Below are positions 8,752 through 15,795 of a stretch of 64,000 nucleotides of DNA, piece after piece. This DNA comes from Lewinellaceae bacterium. GTDB taxonomy: Bacteria > Bacteroidota > Bacteroidia > Chitinophagales > Saprospiraceae. The notes beneath the pieces are model-generated. The model was not told the origin of the DNA, made no database searches, and worked only from the letters and a program-made list of their open reading frames with translations. The position numbers and the translations under genes are program-made. Numbering within the stretch: position 1 is the stretch's first letter; the number at the start of each line of letters is the position of its first letter. Location of the stretch: assembly GCA_016713985.1 (NCBI GenBank), contig JADJOD010000008.1:23383-87382 (forward strand), given 5' to 3'.

Positions 8752-9609
8752 CTAATACTTATAGATTTCTATCAAATTTTCTTTCAGCACCAACAAGCGG
8801 TTCGGAGCCAGACAGGTTATCGACTTTTGAAGCAGTTCCGTTGGAATACCGGTTTCCCGGCTTGCCCTCACCGACAAACGTTCGGCGATAATACGATGCC
8901 CCGCCAGGTAATGTATTTGATCGTCAGCGATCACAAAGTCTTTCGCGGAATACAAGGGCACAAAAAGCCGGTCGAATTGCGCAAAAACATCGAATACGAA
9001 CACACCTTGTGTGGAATCGGCTAAATAAACGTGATCATTGTTTTCGCGAATACATGAAACAAATCGGGGCGTGGGTTCCAGCAGGGTCAAATCCTGACTT
9101 TCAAACCGTTTTTCACCCTCCGGCGTGATTTTTAACAGGCGAAAACGCACTTCGTCGTAGATCCAGATGTTGCCATCCCGGGCCGCCGCCAAACTCCGCA
9201 CCTCGGGGTAACCGGCGCTGATCAGGTTCAGTTCGCCTAACACAGTCAGACTGCGGTCGAGAAAAACCGCCATCCGGAAATCCGGGTACCACACCAGCAC
9301 TTTTAAGGGGTTGGACACGTCGATGGACGCCGCCTGTCCGAGGCGTTTGTTGGTGTAACGTGTGAGCAAACGACCGTCGGAACTGTATTTTTCAATGGCA
9401 TTGTCCGCAGCGATCAGGTAAATGTTGGACAAATTATCTGCGGTTGCATAACGGGCGTTTACACTCAAAGCATGGAGCCGGATCAGGGAATCGCCGGCAG
9501 CTTGTGCCAGGCCGGGAGTCAAATTTCCGACAAAAAACAAAAGCAGAAACAAGGCAGTGAGCCGGCCGAAACCCGATAAAGCAACATTCCGAAAATGCCG
9601 TGTTGTCAA
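8752..9609 (-). CDS. exported beta-propeller-like protein of unknown function
   Basis: About 285 residues. A signal peptide is clear (FGRLTALFLLLFFVGNLTPG ending LAQA). The mature part has repeating short strands with sequence such as NLSNIYLIAADNAIEKYSSD, DGNIWIYDEVRFRLLKITPE and NDHVYLADSTQGVFVFD, the pattern of six-bladed NHL/SMP-30-type beta-propellers. No catalytic motif is evident. The start is uncertain: no ATG lies close to the signal peptide. I chose the TTG at 9607-9609, which gives a signal peptide of normal length; an ATG at 9726 would add 39 residues of atypical, Cys/Asn-rich sequence. The gene is convergent with fabH. Confidence 0.65.
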   Translation of the reverse strand: MTTRHFRNVALSGFGRLTALFLLLFFVGNLTPGLAQAAGDSLIRLHALSVNARYATADNLSNIYLIAADNAIEKYSSDGRLLTRYTNKRLGQAASIDVSNPLKVLVWYPDFRMAVFLDRSLTVLGELNLISAGYPEVRSLAAARDGNIWIYDEVRFRLLKITPEGEKRFESQDLTLLEPTPRFVSCIRENNDHVYLADSTQGVFVFDVFAQFDRLFVPLYSAKDFVIADDQIHYLAGHRIIAERLSVRASRETGIPTELLQKSITCLAPNRLLVLKENLIEIYKY

Positions 9610-9852
9610 ACAAAAATGGCTGCCGCTATTCGGGCGGGCGGGTTGGCATGTTCCCTGAAAACTGTTAGTGTCATTTTGACAGGTAAAAACATTTACATCG
9701 TGCCATTTTGTCATTTTTGTTATCATAATTTCTGTCAAAAATTCGGGATTCGGTGGCTGGCACAGGGATTGAAAAAGACATGGAGTCGGAATGAATCAAC
9801 TTTCCACAACCAACTTTTTCAAACAGTCTTTAACCATAAAAATTGTTAAAAA

Positions 9853-10296
9853 ATGACGAACATCGTTAAATTTCAACCCTTCCCATCAACCAAACCCCTG
9901 TTTAACGGTTTTTTAGATGACTTCTTTAATCGTTCGGTTACCGATTTTGTCGGAAGTGATGTGGCTTTGAGCCAGGCGGCGGTAAATGTGGTGGAAACGG
10001 AAGACGCCGTGAAACTGGAAGTGGCCGCACCGGGTTTCGATAAACAGGATTTTACCGTAAACATCGAAAACGATTTCCTGACCATCGTTGGAAAACACGA
10101 AGTCAATACTGAAGAAACCAAAGAACGCTACACGCGCCGCGAATTTTCGGTGAACTCGTTCAAACGTTCATTCAAATTACCCAAAACAGTGAACCAGGAA
10201 GCAATTACCGCTGTTTATGACAAAGGTATCCTGAATGTGATGCTTGGCAAAAAGGAAGAGGCCAAGCCCGCAGTAAAAACCATCGAGATCGGTTAA
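9853..10296 (+). CDS. Hsp20/alpha-crystallin family small heat shock protein
   Basis: A 147-residue small heat shock protein. The N-terminus has the conserved NGFLDDFFNR segment, and the alpha-crystallin domain covers about residues 35-147: VKLEVAAPGFDKQDFTVNIE, then RREFSVNSFKRSFKLP, and the hallmark motif AVYDKGILNVML (A-x-x-x-n-G-v-L). It acts as an ATP-independent holdase in the cytosol. The start ATG fits the family's N-terminus. A hairpin terminator follows at 10358-10388, so it is probably a single-gene transcript. Confidence 0.93.
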   Translation: MTNIVKFQPFPSTKPLFNGFLDDFFNRSVTDFVGSDVALSQAAVNVVETEDAVKLEVAAPGFDKQDFTVNIENDFLTIVGKHEVNTEETKERYTRREFSVNSFKRSFKLPKTVNQEAITAVYDKGILNVMLGKKEEAKPAVKTIEIG

Positions 10297-10357
10297 ACCG
10301 ATTTTACAAAGAGTTGTTTTCATAAGGTTAGTTAATAGGGTTTTAGGTGTTTTCATG

Positions 10358-10388
10358 GAGCCGGGGCAGAAATGTCCTGGCTCTTTTT
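10358..10388 (+). terminator. rho-independent terminator
   Basis: GAGCCGGGG and CCTGGCTC form a stem with a short loop, followed by TTTTT. It lies about 60 bp after hsp20 and before the promoter of the next gene. Confidence 0.7.
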
Positions 10389-10433
10389 ATGCCGTACCCC
10401 GCAGAAGTCCTGCACAATGCGGCATTTCTCCCG

Positions 10434-10441
10434 TATCTTTG
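10434..10441 (+). promoter_or_regulatory. probable -7 promoter box
   Basis: TATCTTTG matches TAnnTTTG. Transcription would start near 10448, so the downstream gene cannot start at the upstream in-frame codons; this supports the GTG at 10491. Confidence 0.4.
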
Positions 10442-10490
10442 TCCATGTACCCCACCCGCACCGCCAACACTGACCATATCCCGCCATATT

Positions 10491-11546
10491 GTGGACCAAT
10501 CATCAGATCATTTTTCCAACGAGCAGTTAATCAATGGTTTGCGCAATGTCGACCCCAGCGCACTGGAAGCCATTTTTCATAAAGTGCGGCCTACTTTTCT
10601 GCGGGAAATAAACGCGCTCGGCGGCAGCGACGCCACAGGCAAGGTCTTTTTTCGCGCAGCAGTGCTGGACGCCGCCCGGATGGCCTCCGGAGAAAACTTC
10701 TCCCCGGAAGAACCACTCGACGTGCTGCTCAAACAACTCGGAACCGCTCACTTTATGGACTGGCTGGTGGAGAAGGGGCAGGCGCAACCGGAGTCTGCTC
10801 CACCCGAATCCACACCCGGATTCCCGGATTCGGAATCCCTTCGCGCCACCCGGAAAAAAATTGATTCCTGGAAAAACGCCGAACTGATCGATGACCCGGC
10901 CTATCCGCTTTGGGAGAAAATACGCATCGTGGAGCGTAAATTAGCCGGTGAAGGCGAGCCGAAACCTAAAAGCAATTTCGCCCGCAACCTGCTGATTTTC
11001 TTCTTGTTACTAACGGCGATTTACGTTGTATACCGATTCTTCAACCGATCACAATCTCCGGCCGAAATATATCAATACAATTTTACACCCCCTGAAAGCC
11101 TGATGGCCGACCGGAAGTCGCGTTACGGACCGGAACTCGGCAACGACTCCGTATCCACCGATCCCGGCGAATGTACACGCCGGCTTCGGGAAGCCGACGA
11201 ATATTACAAGGCCAAAAATTTTGAATTGGCGGAAACCACCTTGTTTGACATATTGGACGATTCCCTGGCTTTGTGCTCCTCCGACGCCTTGTTTTACATC
11301 GGCGTCATAGCGCTCGAACAGGAAAAACCCACCCTGGCGCTGGAATGTTTTTCAAAAATTGAAGACCTCGAACATTTCGGCGAAGATATTTACTGGTACC
11401 AGGCACTGGCAATGGTGCAGTTGGCCGACATCAATCCCTTACTCAAAGACAAGGCCCGCAGGGCCGTGGAAAGAGCACATTCCAATGCCGTTGATTCCCT
11501 GCGTCGTACGCAGACGGAACGAATGCTGAAACACCTTTCCGACTGA
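10491..11546 (+). CDS. single-pass membrane protein with C-terminal TPR-like region
   Basis: About 351 residues from a GTG start (VDQSSDHFSNEQLINGLRN). The N-terminal about 90 residues are helical and recall, weakly, the region-2 part of sigma factors (LINGLRNVDPSALEAIFHKV), a feature of some Bacteroidota membrane proteins. A single transmembrane helix follows (LLIFFLLLTAIYVVYRFF, about residue 170-187), so the C-terminal part should be periplasmic. That part contains TPR-like helices (EADEYYKAKNFELAETTLFD; DALFYIGVIALEQEKPTLAL). The function is unknown. It is 7 bp from rsmG and probably co-transcribed with it. Upstream in-frame start codons lie before the putative promoter. Confidence 0.7.
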   Translation: MDQSSDHFSNEQLINGLRNVDPSALEAIFHKVRPTFLREINALGGSDATGKVFFRAAVLDAARMASGENFSPEEPLDVLLKQLGTAHFMDWLVEKGQAQPESAPPESTPGFPDSESLRATRKKIDSWKNAELIDDPAYPLWEKIRIVERKLAGEGEPKPKSNFARNLLIFFLLLTAIYVVYRFFNRSQSPAEIYQYNFTPPESLMADRKSRYGPELGNDSVSTDPGECTRRLREADEYYKAKNFELAETTLFDILDDSLALCSSDALFYIGVIALEQEKPTLALECFSKIEDLEHFGEDIYWYQALAMVQLADINPLLKDKARRAVERAHSNAVDSLRRTQTERMLKHLSD

Positions 11547-11553
11547 TCTTTCC

Positions 11554-12192
11554 ATGACTTTGCTTCAAAGATATTTTCCGGAACTGACTGCCGAACAACT
11601 TGCTCAATTTCAGCAACTTGTCCCTCTGTATACGGAATGGAACTCCCGAATCAATGTGGTGTCCCGGCAAGACATTGAGAACCTGGAAGAACGCCATATC
11701 CTTCATTCTCTGGCCATAGCAAAGGTTTTCAGGTTCAAGGCCGGGGCTTCGGTACTCGACCTGGGTACCGGGGGCGGATTTCCGGGTATTCCACTCGCGA
11801 TTTGTTTCCCGGAAGTGCGGTTTACCCTGGTGGACGGAACCGGAAAAAAAATTCGTGTCGTACAGGAAATAGCCGATGCGCTCGGGTTGAAAAACGTAAC
11901 AGCCCTGCACGCCCGGGTGGAGGAATTAAAAATGGCCGGGCAATTCGACTTTGTTGTTTCCCGGGCGGTGACTTCACTCGGCCAGTTGATGGATTGGAGT
12001 TATAAACTGCTCAAAAAGAAACACATACACGCGTATCCCAACGGGGTTATTGCCCTGAAAGGTGGCGACCTGCGCCCGGAAATAAAAGCACTTCCCGGCA
12101 AAGCAGAGACCTACACCGAAGTGTTTCCGATTTCCGCTTTTTTTAAAGAACCGGGTTTTGAAGAAAAATTTGTGGTATACGTGCAGGGCTGA
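11554..12192 (+). CDS. rsmG: 16S rRNA (guanine-527-N7)-methyltransferase
   Basis: A 212-residue RsmG (GidB) protein. The sequence VSRQDIENLEERHILHSLA is the typical N-terminal RsmG signature and VLDLGTGGGFPGIPLAI is SAM motif I; FTLVDGTGKKIRVVQ (motif II) and FDFVVSRAVTSL (motif IV) follow in order. It methylates N7 of G527 in the 530 loop of 16S rRNA. Length is normal. The last 50 bases overlap the 3' end of a small lipoprotein gene on the other strand. Confidence 0.95.
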   Translation: MTLLQRYFPELTAEQLAQFQQLVPLYTEWNSRINVVSRQDIENLEERHILHSLAIAKVFRFKAGASVLDLGTGGGFPGIPLAICFPEVRFTLVDGTGKKIRVVQEIADALGLKNVTALHARVEELKMAGQFDFVVSRAVTSLGQLMDWSYKLLKKKHIHAYPNGVIALKGGDLRPEIKALPGKAETYTEVFPISAFFKEPGFEEKFVVYVQG

Positions 12193-12361
12193 ATTCGGCA
12201 ATACGAATGCCTTTTAATACATGCCAGGGCAGGCGAATAACCGGCAACTGTAGGTCATTACCGGAGATTTCAGGTTGAACCGGCCTTTCCTGAAAAGGTG
12301 GTTTCCCGCACGCGGAAAAGATCAGGCAAAAAGCAAGGATTAATCCAGGTATTGTTTTCAT
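12143..12361 (-). CDS. small predicted lipoprotein
   Basis: A 72-residue protein starting MKTIPGLILAFCLIFSACGK: a short positive N-terminus, a hydrophobic stretch and a lipobox-like FSAC, so signal peptidase II cleavage before Cys is expected. The mature part (about 54 residues) is Pro-rich and has no recognised domain. It overlaps the 3' end of rsmG on the opposite strand by 50 bases. An in-frame ATG at 12388 is also possible. Being small and without a recognised relative, it could be a chance frame, though the signal is convincing. Confidence 0.5.
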   Translation of the reverse strand: MKTIPGLILAFCLIFSACGKPPFQERPVQPEISGNDLQLPVIRLPWHVLKGIRIAEFSPARIPQIFLQNPVL

Positions 12362-12414
12362 AACATTTATTTTCAGTAAAGTAATCAAGCAGAATTAATG
12401 TGGCTGGTTTTTTG

Positions 12415-12465
12415 GAACATGCTGAAAATGAATCATTTGGACGGAAAGGATTTCCGTCCTGCTAC
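12415..12465 (-). repeat. 51-bp dispersed intergenic repeat, copy 2
   Basis: In reverse orientation to the copy at 1361-1411. Read on the minus strand it begins GTAGCAGGACGGAAATCC and ends CAGCATGTTC. The palindrome GGACGGAAA-GGA-TTTCCGTCC lies at 12439-12459. It sits directly at the 3' end of the glucosaminidase gene, abutting its stop codon, and may act as a terminator. Confidence 0.7.
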
Positions 12466-13356
12466 TTATCGGTCATATTTGTACAAATCATACCGCTCGA
12501 TAATACCGATCAGTTTTTCGGCGTAAGTGCGATCCGTGGCATAGCCGACGGACTTGAGTCCGTATGCCCATTTTCTGTAATCGCGTCCGTGTTTTTTTAG
12601 TTTGGCGTACCGGCCCGACGCCAGCAACTGACTGTGGGCATGCCAGCTGTCCCAGGGCGATTTGAATTTCCGGAAAAAATCCTTGTGGGTGTCGTCCGTA
12701 AAATTGGTGCAATGCCCTTTGCCACAATTCCTGGAGAAACACTTGATTCCAAAGTGATTGTTGTTGTTCACAGCGAGTTTGCTGGTGCCAGCCCGGCTTT
12801 CGATCAGGCCCTGCGCCAGGCTGATGCTGGCAGGTACGCCATATTTGTTCATCTCATCGATGGCCACTTTTTTAAACCGGTTGACGTAATCGGTGGCTTC
12901 TTCGGAGCGCAGTTCGTTTTTACTGACCGGCGCCGCTTCGTTGTTGCTTTTTTTCGCTTTGGGCCTCGATTTGGCTTCTACCGGTTTTTCACTCCATTCC
13001 AGGGCAGTACTTACACTTTGTTCCTCTGAAATAGGGCCGGGTGAGGTTTCGATGATCGTATTGGAAAAAAAGAGAAAATAGCCGGCTACGGCCAGAAACC
13101 CAGCTTTGATCAGGGCGTTGCGTTGAAACATACCGAATGTGAACCGGTGAGACTGGTATCGCAAGGCAATCCAGGTGCGGTGCAGCCGGAACCAGATTTG
13201 CCGGAGCAACTCGGGCAGGGTGGTTTGTTCCGCCCGGTCGAACACCACCCGGCTTGGACTTGCATTTGACCGGCGCCCGCGGCTGCCGGTATAGGTCCGG
13301 GTTCCCGCCTGTGGAACGAAGGTTTCCGGTTCCGTGTATTTTTTTGAAATTCCCAT
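12466..13356 (-). CDS. membrane-anchored glucosaminidase (GH73/FlgJ-like)
   Basis: A 296-residue protein. The N-terminal about 80 residues are basic and cytoplasmic; a transmembrane segment (AGFLAVAYFLFF-like, about residues 88-102) follows, then a low-complexity Lys/Glu linker. Residues about 160-296 form a glucosaminidase domain: YGVPASISLAQGLIESRAGT contains the catalytic Glu, and NNNNHFGIKC and WDSWHAHSQLL are conserved family motifs, ending in YAEKLIGIIERYDLYKYD. Such enzymes cleave GlcNAc-MurNAc bonds in peptidoglycan, here in the periplasm. The start MGISKKY is the only ATG upstream of the anchor. Confidence 0.87.
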   Translation of the reverse strand: MGISKKYTEPETFVPQAGTRTYTGSRGRRSNASPSRVVFDRAEQTTLPELLRQIWFRLHRTWIALRYQSHRFTFGMFQRNALIKAGFLAVAGYFLFFSNTIIETSPGPISEEQSVSTALEWSEKPVEAKSRPKAKKSNNEAAPVSKNELRSEEATDYVNRFKKVAIDEMNKYGVPASISLAQGLIESRAGTSKLAVNNNNHFGIKCFSRNCGKGHCTNFTDDTHKDFFRKFKSPWDSWHAHSQLLASGRYAKLKKHGRDYRKWAYGLKSVGYATDRTYAEKLIGIIERYDLYKYDR

Positions 13357-13747
13357 GGCGAAGTACGGATGAAGTTTGGATGTTTGTTTTTTATACTATC
13401 CCCTGTTTGTCGCCGGACAAAAGTAAAACAGAAAATTCTTTTTTAAAACAAATAATTTATTTTTAGAAAAACTTTTTCCAGGTCAATCAATAAAATATTG
13501 TTTTTCAAAGAGTTATTTCACGTTTTAAAAAACAGAAAGTTTTTAATCCCTTGTTTTGGGGTCGCCTGCCTTTCCTGCGTGCCGGCGCCGGCGCAAGGCA
13601 CTACGGCTTCAGGCAGCCTTTTTCGGCCGGACAGCGCCAACACAGGCAGCGTTTGGAGCCGGCGCCTCGTTTCCTGTTTTGAAACTATACGCGCAGCGGT
13701 TTTGCCGAACGGATTAGACACATTAACTTTCCAACGGAAATCAACTC
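13357..13747. other. intergenic region upstream of the sigma factor
   Basis: About 390 bp without a convincing gene. 13420-13500 is strongly AT-rich and would suit divergent promoters for the glucosaminidase gene. The 13565-13625 stretch is GC-rich with short palindromes (GCCGGCGCCGGCG). An open frame from 13498 runs into the sigma gene but has no plausible start or product. A good promoter lies at 13702-13731. Confidence 0.5.
13702..13731 (+). promoter_or_regulatory. promoter of the ECF sigma gene
   Basis: TTG at 13702-13704, a 19-bp spacer, and TAACTTTC at 13724-13731. This matches the Bacteroidota promoter TTG-N19-TAnnTTTG with one mismatch. Transcription would begin about ten bases before the ATG at 13748. 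Confidence 0.6.
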
Positions 13748-14333
13748 ATGGATTTCGCCCTCAAATTGGAACGCGCCGAAACAGATCTCGTCGCCGCCCT
13801 CACCCGACAGGAGCGCTGGGCGCAACAACTACTGTACGAACAGTATTACGGTAAAATGATGGGTGTATGCCTGCGTTATGCCGGTTCGCGCGACGAAGCA
13901 CTCGACCTTTTACACGAAGGTTTTATCAAGGTTTTTCAAAACATCGGCCGTTATCGCCCGGGCACTTCACTGCCGGCGTGGATCCGGACCATTATTGTCA
14001 ATACCTGTATCGACTATTACCGCAAAACGATCCGGCGGCGCACGGAGGACATCACCGACGCGCACCAGGTGTCGAACGACGACCCGGATGTTTTAAGTCA
14101 TCTGACGGAACAAGAGATTCTTTCCGCCGTACATGAACTTTCGCCGGCTTACCGCGCCGTGTTCAACCTGTATGTGGTGGAAGGATATTCGCATAAAGAA
14201 ATCGCTGATGCACTCCAGATCACCCGAGAGCACGTCGCGCAGCAACCTCGTAAAAGCGCGTTCCAAGTTGCAGGAACATTTTACCAACATGCGAATGGAA
14301 TTTGGTTTTCGCACAAAGGATCATGCCGAGTAA
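13748..14333 (+). CDS. ECF-type RNA polymerase sigma factor (one frameshift)
   Basis: Read across one extra C in the CCC run near 14222-14226, this gives 194 residues. Region 2 is clear: LLYEQYYGKMMGVCLRYAGS, DEALDLLHEGFIKVFQNI and FAWIRTI-like LPAWIRTIIVNTCIDYYRK. Region 4 is ELSPAYRAVFNLYVVEGYSH KEIADALQI followed, after frame correction, by ESTSRSNLVKARSKLQEHF, the normal end of an ECF region 4 with its helix-turn-helix. The next gene, 36 bp on, encodes a membrane protein that probably acts as partner or target. Uncorrected, the frame would end at 14344 with a nonsense tail. Confidence 0.88.
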
Positions 14334-14369
14334 TTCGCACATAATCAAGTAAATAAGGCACTTACTGCC

Positions 14370-15766
14370 ATGAAAGATACCATTTTTGACAAACAACTGA
14401 AGGCTGCACTCGACAATCTGGAAGCGCCCTACGATCCGGTCAGCTGGTCCGCTCTGGAGCAACGGATGAACGCCTCCTTTGCCGAGGAACATCCCGCGCC
14501 GGTAGATGCGGTTGACAAGGCCGTTTTCCATTCCTTAGAGCGGCTGGAAGCGCCATATCAGCCGGCTCACTGGGACCTGCTGGCAGGCCGGATGACCGAA
14601 GCCGCCCGCGTCCGGCGCCGTTTGTGGATCATGAAATTGTCGGAGGCCGCCATTTTCCTGCTGCTCCTGATCAATCTGGATGGGTTCCTGAATTCCGGCG
14701 CCCCGACGCCCGGACAACAACCCCAGGCTCCGCGTTCAAAACGCCTCCAGGCGGAATTGCCCGCCGGATCAATGAAGAACAAAGTATCGATGGGTGCGGG
14801 TTTGAAAGGTTTCGGATTATCATTCGACCATTCAGGCGCAAACATTTCAAACGCATACGATTCGAGAGAAACTTTGATGGCGCTGCAAGGGAACACCGAC
14901 CCGCTTTTACAGGATGTGCTTCTTTTCCAGCAATCATCCGCCGACAACGCGACGTCTGCCGCCGCCATCCTGCTCAACCCCACGGAAACACCCACACCCG
15001 AACACTGGGCTTCCCTGCCGGATATCATCAAATTACCCATTTTGCTGGGTAGCCCGCTGGAAACGATCGACCATAGAGCATTCAATGCTCCGGTGGCTCA
15101 TATTAAATCGCCGAAACAACACCGTTTTTACGCCGGCACCTTTGCGAGTTACGACTGGAACCAGGTGAACAGCCCGGATTATTCTCACCACGCCACTGGT
15201 TACGGCGGCGGGTTGGCCATCGGCTACCGTATCGGAAAATGGGGGGTGGAAACGGGATTAACGTACAACCGCAAACAATATCAACCAAAACGGGAAGAGG
15301 AAATTTATAAAGGCAACACGCAGACCGGTTATTACGGCTCCTATGCCAAAACGGTTGATGCGGACCTGGTGTCCATACCGGTAAAAATTAGCCGCCGGGT
15401 GGGCCAATTCGGCCAACTGAGCGCTCATGCGGTCGGTGGGGTGACCACACATATTGCCTTGGACAAAAGTTACCACTACGCATCCACTTTTTACCCAGGC
15501 CAGGCGCCGCCCGATCCGAATTATTCCCCGGGACAACACCCGCAATTGCAACAAAAAGGCCGGGGTTTGCTGGAAAAAGGTTCGCTGGACGGCAATGTTT
15601 ACGTTTCCGCAGATGCTGGCGTTCGTATCGAGCACCCGGTTGGCCGCCGTTTTGTGGCATTTGTTGAGCCCACTTACCGCCATGCACTCGGCAAAAAAGG
15701 TATAGGCCCCAGTCCGGCAAAATTAATACCTTTTCGGTGCAGGCCGGGGTATTGGCTACTTTGTAA
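14370..15766 (+). CDS. inner-membrane-helix plus outer-membrane beta-barrel protein (one frameshift)
   Basis: About 465 residues after correcting one missing base near 15715. Residues 1-80 are cytoplasmic and contain two copies of LEAPYxPxxWxxLxxRM (residues 17-33 and 59-75), a motif seen in Bacteroidota proteins encoded next to ECF sigma factors. A hydrophobic helix follows (about 86-107). The C-terminal half (from about residue 245, FYAGTFASYDWNQVN) is a PorT-like outer-membrane beta-barrel with alternating strands (YGGGLAIGYRIGKWGVETGL, DADLVSIPVKISRRVG) and, when corrected, ends TFSVQAGVLATL. Without correction the frame runs on to 15884 and overlaps the opposite gene. An anti-sigma role for the N-terminus is an inference. 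Confidence 0.75.
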
Positions 15767-15795
15767 GGGACAATGTCCGGCAGTGTGTGGGCGGC

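Noticed and set aside
13498..13854. 118-residue open frame before the sigma factor gene
   Set aside because: It overlaps the sigma gene in another frame, and the promoter at 13702 fits the sigma gene start.
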